From assembly GCA_039822105.1 (NCBI GenBank), contig JBCBMW010000017.1, positions 14,510-78,509 of the forward strand: a DNA stretch of 64,000 bases, given 5' to 3'. This DNA is from Parvularcula sp039822105. Lineage in GTDB: Bacteria > Pseudomonadota > Alphaproteobacteria > Caulobacterales > Parvularculaceae. Positions 8,171-15,918 of this stretch are shown here, in pieces. The notes beneath the pieces were generated by a model. The model was not told the DNA's origin, did not search any database, and saw only the letters and a program-made list of their open reading frames with translations. Made by a program: the position numbers and the translations under genes. Each line of letters begins with the position of its first letter. Position 1 is the stretch's first letter.

Positions 8171-8787
8171 AACCGTTCAAAGATCTTTTTGAGGAAGAGC
8201 TGAATGCCGCCGCGGTTTTCTTTGCGGTCGAGCTCGGCCTGGCTGGTCAGGAACGTGGTCTGGATGACGTAACGCTCTCCGGCGAAGGGGGGGTGGCCGT
8301 GCCAGCTGGTTTCTGACCGGGCAAAGGCGAAGACATTGCCGGCGATGGGTGTCACTTCTTCGGCGAAATCGTCCATGTCCTTATCGCCGTTGAGGGCGCG
8401 GATGGCGCCGCCTTCTGCGGGGTTCCAGTCCTCGTTCAGGTAGACGAGCATGGTGCAGATTTTGGACAGGCTGTCATTGTGAATGCGGCCATCCCCGATC
8501 TTAGAAAGCTTCCGTACCGTGATCATGCGCGGCTTGCCGACAAGCTCAAGGTTCAGCTTTTCCGACAAGACCTCTGCCAATTCCTCTGACTGCAGATCGT
8601 CGATGAGTTCTTTGAAGCTGCCTTTCGATTCAAGCTTCGACAGCGGCAGGTACCCGGTCTTGGTGATCTCCGGATAATCCTCGCGAACGCCTTCGGCCTC
8701 GTCATCGGTGAGTGTGTCTTCAGCCACGATATAGGTGAAGGGTTCGGTCCGGGTGCGGGCCTCGCGAAGAGCATCAAAGTTCAGCAT
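8167..8787 (-). CDS. 2-oxoglutarate/Fe(II)-dependent oxygenase
   Basis: A 206-residue double-stranded beta-helix dioxygenase. The iron ligands are His103 and Asp105 (HND) and His163 (SWHGHPP; His165 is an alternative), and Arg172 (ERYVIQTTF) is placed to bind the 2-oxoglutarate carboxylate. This arrangement is that of prolyl-4-hydroxylase-like enzymes. I chose the ATG at 8787; the frame stays open upstream into the preceding gene. It follows the glycosyltransferase by 11 bases on the same strand, so it may modify a glycan, a lipid-linked sugar or a protein made with that enzyme. The substrate is unknown. Confidence 0.85.
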   Translation of the reverse strand: MLNFDALREARTRTEPFTYIVAEDTLTDDEAEGVREDYPEITKTGYLPLSKLESKGSFKELIDDLQSEELAEVLSEKLNLELVGKPRMITVRKLSKIGDGRIHNDSLSKICTMLVYLNEDWNPAEGGAIRALNGDKDMDDFAEEVTPIAGNVFAFARSETSWHGHPPFAGERYVIQTTFLTSQAELDRKENRGGIQLFLKKIFERF

Positions 8788-8798
8788 GGCGATGATCC

Positions 8799-9623
8799 TT
8801 AGCTGTTTTCGGCTTCCAGCCTCTTGTCCTGTTCGGCCTTCAAATGCCGTTCGTAGAGTTTCACATCTTTGAGCCAACGCCCATAGGCAATCGTCATCGA
8901 GAAGGCGAAACCGTAGACCCCGCGGGTGAACAGCGCCTTTCCGACATAGCGCTTCAGAAAGTAGATGGGGAAGGCGAAAAGGATCCGCAAAGCCAGCACG
9001 CGCTTGGATTTCTGCTTCACCCCGATGGCGCGCCTGGTCATGTTGCGCTCTTGCTTTTTCGCAAGGTCACCGATGTCCGAGAACATGTAATGCAGCATGT
9101 AGCCGCCGAGGCGCGGGCTCGTCTTCTTTGAATACTCTAGCTGATCCCACGCGGGGTGGTCGGGAATGCGGATGCGGCGACGGTCGTAGAACTTGTTCTT
9201 GACGATGATGTCCGTGCCCCACCACGGCTCACCAAAGGGAACAGCGTGCACCTGGCGTAGGCCATAGACCATGTGCTCAGGCTCGCGGCCATCTTTAAAC
9301 AGCTCACGGATCGAGCGGGCCATCTCGTCGTCGATCACTTCGTCGGCATCAAGATCGAGAAGCCAGTCATGGGTGCAGAGATCTTCGGCTGCACGTTTCT
9401 GCCCACCATTGCCGCGCCAATCGACGTGATGAACGATGGCGCCAGCCTCGCGCGCGATGTCTTGGGTACCGTCGGTGGAGCCTGAATCGACAACGATCAC
9501 TTCGTCGGCGGCGGCTTTTGCGGCGGCCACCACGGCGCCGATGCGCCGGGCTTCGTTCTTGGTCCGGATATACGCAGAGACGGGCGGCCGATCCATGACA
9601 GGAGCTTCGTTCGGAGGAGACAT
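8799..9623 (-). CDS. Family 2 glycosyltransferase (WaaE/KdtX-like)
   Basis: A GT-A fold glycosyltransferase with the opening SAYIRTKNEARRI, the nucleotide-binding DEVIVVDSGSTDGT and the DLDADEVID motif that places the metal-binding DxD. The C-terminal half (FYDRRRIRI, HYMFSDIGDL, then a basic stretch with two weakly hydrophobic helices) resembles lipopolysaccharide-core transferases of the WaaE/KdtX type. ATG 9623 and ATG 9596 are both possible starts; the second lies just before the first conserved residues. It is probably co-transcribed with the downstream oxygenase. The acceptor sugar is not known. Confidence 0.88.
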   Translation of the reverse strand: MSPPNEAPVMDRPPVSAYIRTKNEARRIGAVVAAAKAAADEVIVVDSGSTDGTQDIAREAGAIVHHVDWRGNGGQKRAAEDLCTHDWLLDLDADEVIDDEMARSIRELFKDGREPEHMVYGLRQVHAVPFGEPWWGTDIIVKNKFYDRRRIRIPDHPAWDQLEYSKKTSPRLGGYMLHYMFSDIGDLAKKQERNMTRRAIGVKQKSKRVLALRILFAFPIYFLKRYVGKALFTRGVYGFAFSMTIAYGRWLKDVKLYERHLKAEQDKRLEAENS

Positions 9624-9674
9624 AACGTCAGGACGGAGAGCCGCGGGGCCCCAGAATGTCAAGGCTTGAGGCCG

Positions 9675-12239
9675 CTAAGAGATCGGGCCTTGCTGGATCA
9701 TCGCGCTGGGCTTGTGATCGGCGCCTTCGCGTTTTTTCACGCAATGCTCCCAAAGCGCATCGACAATGGCGGTGCGGCTCACGGGTTTTGACACATGGGC
9801 ATCGGCTCCAGCTTCGAAGCTTTCGGCGACTTGGTCGCTCATCGCGTTGGCGGTGAGGGCGATGATCGGGGTCGTCGCCGCCCGTGCCCCCGCGTCGCCA
9901 GCGCGGATCCGGCGGGTGGCCTCAAGGCCGTCCATCACCGGCATGCGGATATCCATCAAGATGGCATCGAAGCTTCGTGTCCGGAGGTGGTCGATGGCTT
10001 CCTGACCGTTTTCGGCGATCACGAAGTCGAGCTCCAGCGGTTTGCAGACAGCCATCAGGACCTGGCGGTTGACCATCAGGTCCTCGGCCACAAGGATCGA
10101 CAGGCCGCGCACGCGCTCTTCGCTCAACTCTTCACCGCGGGTTTGACCACGCTCGTTGCGTTCAGTCCGTAGGCCGAGAGCTTTGCCCTCTATCGTCACA
10201 GAGAAGGTCGAGCCTTTGTCCTGACGCGAATCGAGGATGAGGTCGCCGCCCAAGAGCTGCGCCAATTGTTTGGAGATCGCGAGGCCAAGTCCGGTGCCGC
10301 CAAAACGGCGCGATGTGCTGTCTTGGGCTTGCTCGAACTTGTTGAAGATCCGCTCTTGGTCCTCGGGACGAATGCCTTTACCTGTATCGGTGACGGTGAA
10401 GTTGATCGTCATGTCGTCAAGGCGCTTCAGGGTGATCTCGACCCATCCGCTGTCGGTGAACTTGATGGCATTGGAGACAAGGTTGGAGAGGATCTGCCGT
10501 AGGCGGAGCGGATCGGTGAAGACCAGCTGCCCCTCCATGTCTTCGTGCCGGATGATCAGCGAGAGGTTCTTTTGCTGGGCGAGTTCTGCGTAGAGGCTGC
10601 GCACATCTTCAGCGATCGCGTAAGGTTCGCAAGCAATCCGCTCAATGATCAGTTTGCCGGCCTCAATCTTGGAAATATCGAGGATGTCATCGATCAAGCC
10701 CAGCAGGGTCCGACCTGACGAGGTCACCACTTTGACATACTCTTTTTGGGGACCGGTAAGGTGCGTGCGCTCGAGCGCCTCGGCCATGCCAACGACACCA
10801 TTCATTGGTGTACGGATTTCATGGCTCATATTGGCAAGGAACGCCGTTTTCGCGTCATTGGCGGCTTCTGCGAGGGTCCGCGCTTTTTCGAGCTCTGCTG
10901 TCCGGTCGAGGACCCGTTGTTCGAGGGTCTCGACGAGGTCTTCAAGCCGCCTGTCTCGCGACACGAGCGCTGTGGCAAGCCCGCCCAGCTCATCATGCCG
11001 GGAGGACAGGGCGCTCAAGGTCACGCTCGCGTTTTCGGTTTCCGATTCGGCGCTGCGCGTCAGGCGCATGAGCGGCCTTGCGATCTGGCGGTAGACGAGA
11101 AACCCGATCAGTGACTGGAGCATCACCGCTGTGAGAAACACCGAGGTTGCCGCCCGCAGCGCGACCATGAACGCGTCGGCGGCGATCACGCTGTTGGGTT
11201 GGATGGTGAGGAGGTACCAGCCAGGACCATCGAAGGCGGCATAGGCCATGATGAAGCCAAGCCCTTCGTGTTCGAACGATCCCGAAGGTCCATCCGCGTA
11301 GCTCAAGAGGTAATCGATCTGCAGCTTGTCGCTCACCATGTTGACGTCTTCGGGCGTTGCGCCGTGGGTGAGGTCAGTGTGGGAGAACAGACCGAGTTCT
11401 TTGCTGGCGATCACGATATCGTAGTCATGGTCGTCATCAACGGTGACGATGCGCTCAAGCCAACCCGCCAGCGGCAGGGTCACGCCAAAGGCGCCGATCA
11501 GTGTGCCGTCCGGTGCATCCACAGGTGTTTCGCATCCGGTGGTCACGGATTGTCCGAGCTTGTCATAAACGAAGCTCGATAGCCCTGAACAGACAAGGCG
11601 CCGGTCCGGGTTGCGCTCGACCGTGATGGCCTGGGCAATCGGCGCGGTGGTGAAGTTCCAGTCAGCCGGCAAGTCACGGCGATAGGACAGAAGCTGGTTG
11701 GCCCTTTTGGGGGCAAACACGATGATGTCGCCCCGATCACTGAAGAACCAGAAATTGTCGAATTGCCCTGAAAGACTGGGGCCGAAGGTTCGCACGGTTT
11801 CAAAGGCCGCGATCAACAGTGCCTTATCATCATAGGTGAGTTCATCCGCACGGGGAATGAATGCCGCCATGCCGTAGGTGCGCTGGCCTTCGCCATTGGC
11901 CATGCCTTCGAACAGGCCATCGATACTGCGCCGGGTGCCATCGCCGAACTCTGGCATCAACGCATCAAGCTTGGCGTCGACTGTTGCAGGATCGATTGAC
12001 GCGAGCCGGGCCCACATGCCTTGGATACTCGCCTGCTGGTGGGCACGCAGTTGATCGAAAGTCACCTGATGCTGCGCAGCGCGGGAGATTGTCTCCTGCT
12101 CGAGCGCCTCAAGCCCTTCGGCCTTCAGGCGCCTGAACTCCGTGGTGAAGCCCAGGTAAGCAACAGCCATCGCGATCACCACAGACGCTAAGCCTGCGAT
12201 GGTCATCACCTGCCCGATAAGGGACCGCGACCACTTCAC
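9675..12239 (-). CDS. Hybrid sensor histidine kinase with receiver domain
   Basis: A membrane sensor kinase: a first membrane helix at about residues 10-32, a long periplasmic sensor region with Cache-like features (FWFFSDRGDIIVF, GAFGVTLPL), a second membrane helix, a HAMP-like linker and coiled coil, HisKA with His473 (MSHEIRTPMNG), an HATPase with N and G boxes (NLVSNAIKF, DTGKGI, GGTGLGLAI), and a C-terminal receiver with Asp763 (LMDIRMPVMDG). No HPt domain follows, so the phosphate presumably passes to a separate protein. The frame is open to 12419 but overlaps nusA; I chose GTG 12239 (VKWSRSLIGQVM), and ATG 12206 is also possible. It lies downstream of nusA on the same strand. Confidence 0.9.
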   Translation of the reverse strand: MKWSRSLIGQVMTIAGLASVVIAMAVAYLGFTTEFRRLKAEGLEALEQETISRAAQHQVTFDQLRAHQQASIQGMWARLASIDPATVDAKLDALMPEFGDGTRRSIDGLFEGMANGEGQRTYGMAAFIPRADELTYDDKALLIAAFETVRTFGPSLSGQFDNFWFFSDRGDIIVFAPKRANQLLSYRRDLPADWNFTTAPIAQAITVERNPDRRLVCSGLSSFVYDKLGQSVTTGCETPVDAPDGTLIGAFGVTLPLAGWLERIVTVDDDHDYDIVIASKELGLFSHTDLTHGATPEDVNMVSDKLQIDYLLSYADGPSGSFEHEGLGFIMAYAAFDGPGWYLLTIQPNSVIAADAFMVALRAATSVFLTAVMLQSLIGFLVYRQIARPLMRLTRSAESETENASVTLSALSSRHDELGGLATALVSRDRRLEDLVETLEQRVLDRTAELEKARTLAEAANDAKTAFLANMSHEIRTPMNGVVGMAEALERTHLTGPQKEYVKVVTSSGRTLLGLIDDILDISKIEAGKLIIERIACEPYAIAEDVRSLYAELAQQKNLSLIIRHEDMEGQLVFTDPLRLRQILSNLVSNAIKFTDSGWVEITLKRLDDMTINFTVTDTGKGIRPEDQERIFNKFEQAQDSTSRRFGGTGLGLAISKQLAQLLGGDLILDSRQDKGSTFSVTIEGKALGLRTERNERGQTRGEELSEERVRGLSILVAEDLMVNRQVLMAVCKPLELDFVIAENGQEAIDHLRTRSFDAILMDIRMPVMDGLEATRRIRAGDAGARAATTPIIALTANAMSDQVAESFEAGADAHVSKPVSRTAIVDALWEHCVKKREGADHKPSAMIQQGPIS

Positions 12240-12246
12240 TTTTGAT

Positions 12247-12266
12247 ACCCCGGTACTAGCCGGGGT
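12247..12266. other. GC-rich inverted repeat before the histidine kinase start
   Basis: A perfect 7-base inverted repeat, ACCCCGG-tactag-CCGGGGT, directly upstream of the likely GTG start at 12239. It could form a hairpin in the transcript or be an operator. It is the second of two such structures between the nusA stop and the kinase start. Confidence 0.4.
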
Positions 12267-12304
12267 TAATCTAGCGGGTGCTTCTTTGCTGCCGGGTGCA
12301 GCTT

Positions 12305-12332
12305 GCGACGACAATTTTAACTTTGTCGTCGC
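12305..12332 (-). terminator. Hairpin downstream of nusA
   Basis: The arms GCGACGACAA and TTGTCGTCGC pair perfectly (10 base pairs, 8-base loop) about 17 bases after the nusA stop. There is no T-run on the nusA strand, so it is either a Rho-independent-like stem with poor tail, an RNA-stability element or partial attenuation before the kinase gene. Confidence 0.45.
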
Positions 12333-12348
12333 TTGGATTGATTCTTGT

Positions 12349-13932
12349 TTAGGCGTCGGCTGTTTCAGCCTCTTCCTCGCCTTCAACCTCATCATCCCAG
12401 CCCATGCGGTTGCGCGCATCGGCGATCAACGCTTCAGCGACGTCAGGCTTAATGCGGAACTTCTCCAGCATGCCTTCATAGTGCTTTTTCTCGCCGTCAA
12501 CGCGCTCGGTCCAACCTGTGAGGTCGTCCGCGACGCAACCTGCCAGGTCCTCGACCGACTTCACGCCTTCTTCGGCCAGGGCGACGATCATTTTGAGGTT
12601 CAGCGGCTCAAAGGTGAGCATGTCGTCATCGACGCCCATCTCGATCCGCTTGGCATCGAGTTCCTGGCGCTCGCGCTCCAGGTGGTCGAGGGCGCGGGCC
12701 TGAAGCTCTTCGGCTGTCTCGTCGTCGAACCCTTCGATCAGCGCGATCTCGTTGAGCTCGACATAGGCGATCTCTTCGACCCGGGCGAAACCTTCAGCAA
12801 CCAGAAGGTTCGCGATCATGTCGTCGACATCGAGCACCTCCATAAAGAGGGCAGAGCGTTCGGCGTACTCCTTCTGGCGCTTCTCGCTTTCTTCTTCCTC
12901 AGTCATGATGTCGATCTCAAAGCCGGTCAGTTGGCTGGCGAGACGGACGTTTTGACCGCGGCGGCCGATGGCGAGGGAGAGCTGCTCGTCAGGGACAACC
13001 ACCTCAATGCGCTCGAGCTCTTCGTCGAGGACGACTTTGGCGACCTCGGCGGGGGCAAGGGCGTTGACGACAAAGGTCGCAGTATCCTCGGACCACGGAA
13101 CGATATCGATCTTCTCACCGGCAAGCTCGCCGACGACGGCCTGGACGCGGCTACCGCGCATACCAACGCAGGCGCCGACGGGATCAATCGAGCTGTCGTT
13201 TGAGTGCACACCGATTTTGGCGCGGCTGCCGGGATCACGGGCCACGGCCTTGATCTCGATGACGCCGTCATAAACCTCAGGCACCTCTTGCTCGAAGAGT
13301 TTGGCCATGAATTGCGGGTGATTCCGTGACAGGAAGATCTGTGGTCCGCGCTGTTCCCGGCGCACATCAGCGATGTAAGCGCGGACGCGATCACCCTGAC
13401 GCAGGGGCTCGCGCGGGATTTGCTGGTCGCGGCGGATGACCGCCTCGCCTTTTCCTAAGTCGATGATCACATGGCCATATTCGAGGCGCTTGATAGCGCC
13501 AGAGATGATCTCACCAACGCGATCTTTGTAATCCTCATACTGATTGTCACGCTCGGCATCGCGCATCCGCTGCGTGATGGTCTGCTTCGCCGCAAGCGCC
13601 GCCACCCGGCCAAAATCAACCGGTGGGAGCGGGTCGGAGAGGAAGTCGCCGACTTCAGCCTCTGGATTTTGACGCTGGGCGGCCTTGAGCGAGATCTCGG
13701 TCGAGTCGTTCTCGACCTCTTCGACGACCTCCATCAGGCGCCACAGGCGCTGCTCACCGGTTTTGGGATCGATCTCGACACGGACGTTGGTCTCTTGACC
13801 ATAGCGAGACTTGGCCGCGCGGGAGAGCGCGTCCTCCATCGCCTCAATGACGATGTCCATGTCGATCGACTTCTCCATCGCCACAGCGCGGGCGATTTGC
13901 ATCAGTTCCAGTTTGTTGGCGGTAACGGCCAT
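12349..13932 (-). CDS. nusA: Transcription termination/antitermination factor NusA
   Basis: NusA binds RNA polymerase and nascent RNA and governs pausing, termination and antitermination. The order of domains is visible: N-terminal polymerase-binding domain (residues 1-130), S1 (about 135-200, ending GDRVRAYIADV), KH1 with GACVGMRGSRVQAV, KH2 with LAIGRRGQNVRLASQL, and C-terminal helix-hairpin-helix repeats of the alphaproteobacterial type, with an acidic tail (EVEGEEEAETADA). It starts 3 bases after the stop of a small Cys-rich ORF and lies downstream of rimP as usual. The partners ylxR and infB, which normally follow in this operon, are absent here. Confidence 0.97.
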   Translation of the reverse strand: MAVTANKLELMQIARAVAMEKSIDMDIVIEAMEDALSRAAKSRYGQETNVRVEIDPKTGEQRLWRLMEVVEEVENDSTEISLKAAQRQNPEAEVGDFLSDPLPPVDFGRVAALAAKQTITQRMRDAERDNQYEDYKDRVGEIISGAIKRLEYGHVIIDLGKGEAVIRRDQQIPREPLRQGDRVRAYIADVRREQRGPQIFLSRNHPQFMAKLFEQEVPEVYDGVIEIKAVARDPGSRAKIGVHSNDSSIDPVGACVGMRGSRVQAVVGELAGEKIDIVPWSEDTATFVVNALAPAEVAKVVLDEELERIEVVVPDEQLSLAIGRRGQNVRLASQLTGFEIDIMTEEEESEKRQKEYAERSALFMEVLDVDDMIANLLVAEGFARVEEIAYVELNEIALIEGFDDETAEELQARALDHLERERQELDAKRIEMGVDDDMLTFEPLNLKMIVALAEEGVKSVEDLAGCVADDLTGWTERVDGEKKHYEGMLEKFRIKPDVAEALIADARNRMGWDDEVEGEEEAETADA

Positions 13933-13935
13933 GGG

Positions 13936-14169
13936 TTAGTCTCCGGTCGGCGCGGGGGTGGCCGCGGCTTTTGTCTTTATGCTGTTTAAATCTGTGAGGT
14001 TGGCACACCACTCGCGCCACGCAATCTGATCGTCAGACGGGTTCTCGGTGTAGGCGCCTTGATGGTTGTATGAGCAATAACAGCGCTCAGCGCCGCCATC
14101 CCAAACGCCACCATTGTCATTGCAGGCATCTTGGGTATCCGCGCCGCAGCCAGCGTTCAACACCGTCAT
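13936..14169 (-). CDS. Small Cys-rich ORF between rimP and nusA, 5' end supplied by a palindromic repeat
   Basis: A 77-residue frame with six cysteines (Cys8, 16, 30, 32, 55 plus a GCGAD start) and a GGVWDGGAERCYC segment reminiscent of small secreted Cys-rich lipoproteins, then a Pro/Ala tail. The ATG at 14169 lies inside the terminal arm of the palindromic repeat at 14161-14261 and has no ribosome binding site; the frame continues upstream through the whole repeat. It looks like a lipoprotein gene whose signal sequence was replaced when the repeat inserted, leaving the LNAGC remnant of a lipobox. The stop lies 3 bases before the nusA start. Whether it is still translated is open, and it may be a pseudogene. 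Function unknown. Confidence 0.45.
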   Translation of the reverse strand: MTVLNAGCGADTQDACNDNGGVWDGGAERCYCSYNHQGAYTENPSDDQIAWREWCANLTDLNSIKTKAAATPAPTGD

Positions 14170-14261
14170 CCCGGCCGCAGCGAAGCGGAGAGCCGGGATC
14201 CATGGTTGATCCATCCGGCCCTGGGTCCCGGATAAGCCTGCGGCTTTCCGGGATGACGGTG
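14161..14261. repeat. 101-bp palindromic intergenic repeat (REP-like)
   Basis: The ends form a perfect 14-base inverted repeat, CACCGTCATCCCGG at 14161-14174 and CCGGGATGACGGTG at 14248-14261. The interior holds further CCGGGATCC/GGGTCCCGG-type symmetry. Elements that begin GTCATCCCGG and end CCGGGATGAC are widespread dispersed repeats in alphaproteobacterial genomes. Only this copy is in the window. It sits between rimP and nusA. Confidence 0.75.
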
Positions 14262-14279
14262 AGAGGCAGGATCGTCGGA

Positions 14280-14837
14280 TCACGACATCCCTCCGCGTTG
14301 AGGACCGTCGGCATTCTCGCTCCACGCGGCGTCGCCATCTTTGAGCGCGGCTTTGGAGCGGCGGAGGCTTTCGGTGATGAGCTCGTCGGTCATGATGAGC
14401 TTGGCGGCGGCGATGAGGGAGAAGGGCATCAGGGCCGTCTCCTCCTCGCCCTCGAGGTCCACGAGCACATTGTCGTCTTCGACACCCGCGAGGATGCCCT
14501 TGAAGCGCTTCTGGCCTTCGACCGCCTGGGTCGTCTCAATCTTGGCGGCGAAACCGTCCCAGCGCTCAAAGTCCTTGAGGCGGGTCAGTGGCCGGTCGAT
14601 GCCGGGGGAGGAGACCTCGAGCGTGTAGGCCTCTTCAATAGGATCGGCGTCTTCCAGCACCGGGGAGATGGCGCGGGACAGCTCAGCGCAGTCTTCCGCC
14701 GACATCGTACCGTCGGGGCGCTCGGCCATCACCTGCAGGGTTTTGTTCCGCGAGCCCGTGACGCGCAGACGGATAAGCTCAAAGCCCGCGGCTTCCACCA
14801 CGGGTTCTAGCAATTCGTTGAGCACGGCTTGGGCCAC
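14280..14837 (-). CDS. rimP: Ribosome maturation factor RimP
   Basis: RimP assists assembly of the 30S subunit. The N-terminal domain shows GFELIRLRV and the LSRAISPVLE helix; the central EVSSPGIDRPL motif is diagnostic; an SH3-like C-terminal domain (FKGILAGVEDDNVLV) follows. I chose GTG 14837 because a GGAGGG ribosome binding site lies 4-9 bases before it and MAQAVLNELLEP matches the usual N-terminus; the TTG further upstream lies in the hairpin. The 185-residue length includes a short extra acidic/Gly tail. It heads the rimP–nusA transcription unit, with a terminator-like structure in its leader. Confidence 0.95.
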   Translation of the reverse strand: MAQAVLNELLEPVVEAAGFELIRLRVTGSRNKTLQVMAERPDGTMSAEDCAELSRAISPVLEDADPIEEAYTLEVSSPGIDRPLTRLKDFERWDGFAAKIETTQAVEGQKRFKGILAGVEDDNVLVDLEGEEETALMPFSLIAAAKLIMTDELITESLRRSKAALKDGDAAWSENADGPQRGGMS

Positions 14838-14857
14838 GCGACCCTCCAGAAACAACA

Positions 14858-14881
14858 AAAGCGGCCCCGGGGGGCCGCTTT
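14858..14881 (-). promoter_or_regulatory. Terminator-like hairpin in the rimP leader (possible attenuator)
   Basis: On the minus strand the arms AAGCGGCCCC and GGGGCCGCTT pair perfectly and are followed by TTTTGTTGTTT, then the rimP ribosome binding site. The upstream minus-strand gene (trmB) ends nearly 1.9 kb away with two plus-strand genes between, so this is not its terminator. A terminator-type structure in the 5' leader of a nusA-containing operon suggests attenuation, which NusA itself could influence. This is inference from structure and position. Confidence 0.6.
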
Positions 14882-14967
14882 CGAGAGATTTTCGAAAACT
14901 GTTTGTTGAGTATAGGACCGCAAGACGGTGGTGTCACCCCGTCAACGGCAGGAAACCACGGGCAGCC

Positions 14968-15918
14968 ATGACCAAGGTCACCGTTCTGATTGTGAACTAC
15001 AAGGCAGCGGAGCTGATCCTCCGCAACCTGCCCAATGTGACCGCTGAAAAGCAGGGGGTGGAGCATCTCGACGTCATCATCGTTGACAATGCCTCACCCG
15101 ACGACTCGCTGGAGGTCCTGCGGGCGGGGATCGCGGATCTCGATCATGTGGAGCTGATCGCATCGCCTGTGAATGGCGGTTTTGCGGCGGGCAACAATGT
15201 CGGCTTCAAGGCCATCTATGCGCGTGACGAGCAGCCCGACGCGGTCTTGCTTCTTAATCCTGATACAGAATTCTTCCCAGGCTCTCTGAAGGAGCTGATC
15301 AGCGCCGCTGAGGCCTTTCCTGACGGCGGCTGTTTTGGCGGGAAAGCCTTCACCGAAGAGATGCAGCCGCGGGGCTGCTGCTACCGTTATCCGCGTCTCT
15401 TGCGAGAGGTCGCGACGATCCCTGGGCTTTATCATCTCTTTCCTGACAGCATTCGGTCAGTTGAGATGCTGATGGATGCAACGGGCCCTGCGCCTTGCGA
15501 CTGGGTATCCGGCGCATGCTTCCTCCTGATACGGAAGGCACTCGACGATGTCCCGTTCTTTGACGACGACTACTTTCTCTATTTTGAAGAGACCGACTAT
15601 TGCCGGCAATTGAATGCCAATGGATGGCAGGTGATTCACGTTCCCGACGCCCGATTTGTGCATGTGGGCGGACAGTCGACGGGCATCAAGGAAAGCCGGG
15701 AGAAGAAAAACGGGCTTCCCGCCTATTGGTATGAAAGCTGGCGGCGCTACCACGTGAAGACCCACGGGCGCGCCTATACGCTCGCGGTTGGCGCGGTGAA
15801 GCTCTGCGCCTCGCTGTTGCGCTCGGTCCAAAAGCCCTCGAACGCTCAAGAGGGCTTCTCCCGTTCTGACTTCATCCGTTTGGTGATGGCCCCAACATGG
15901 AGTGATGCGCCGCTATGA
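14968..15918 (+). CDS. Family 2 glycosyltransferase (rhamnosyltransferase-like)
   Basis: A 316-residue GT-A glycosyltransferase: TVLIVNYKAAELI opening, DVIIVDNASPDDS nucleotide-binding turn, NGGFAAGNNVG, LLLNPDTEF as the metal-binding DxD-type motif, DWVSGACFLLIRK and EETDYCRQLNANGW, the last typical of rhamnosyl- and related O-antigen transferases. The ATG at 14968 gives the canonical N-terminus. The stop overlaps the sulfotransferase start by 4 bases (ATGA), so the two are translationally coupled. Both run opposite to the surrounding rimP and trmB genes. Confidence 0.92.
   Translation: MTKVTVLIVNYKAAELILRNLPNVTAEKQGVEHLDVIIVDNASPDDSLEVLRAGIADLDHVELIASPVNGGFAAGNNVGFKAIYARDEQPDAVLLLNPDTEFFPGSLKELISAAEAFPDGGCFGGKAFTEEMQPRGCCYRYPRLLREVATIPGLYHLFPDSIRSVEMLMDATGPAPCDWVSGACFLLIRKALDDVPFFDDDYFLYFEETDYCRQLNANGWQVIHVPDARFVHVGGQSTGIKESREKKNGLPAYWYESWRRYHVKTHGRAYTLAVGAVKLCASLLRSVQKPSNAQEGFSRSDFIRLVMAPTWSDAPL

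Noticed and set aside
12199..13203. Open frame antisense to nusA
   Set aside because: Asp/Leu-rich shadow of the NusA acidic regions; no start signal or domain.
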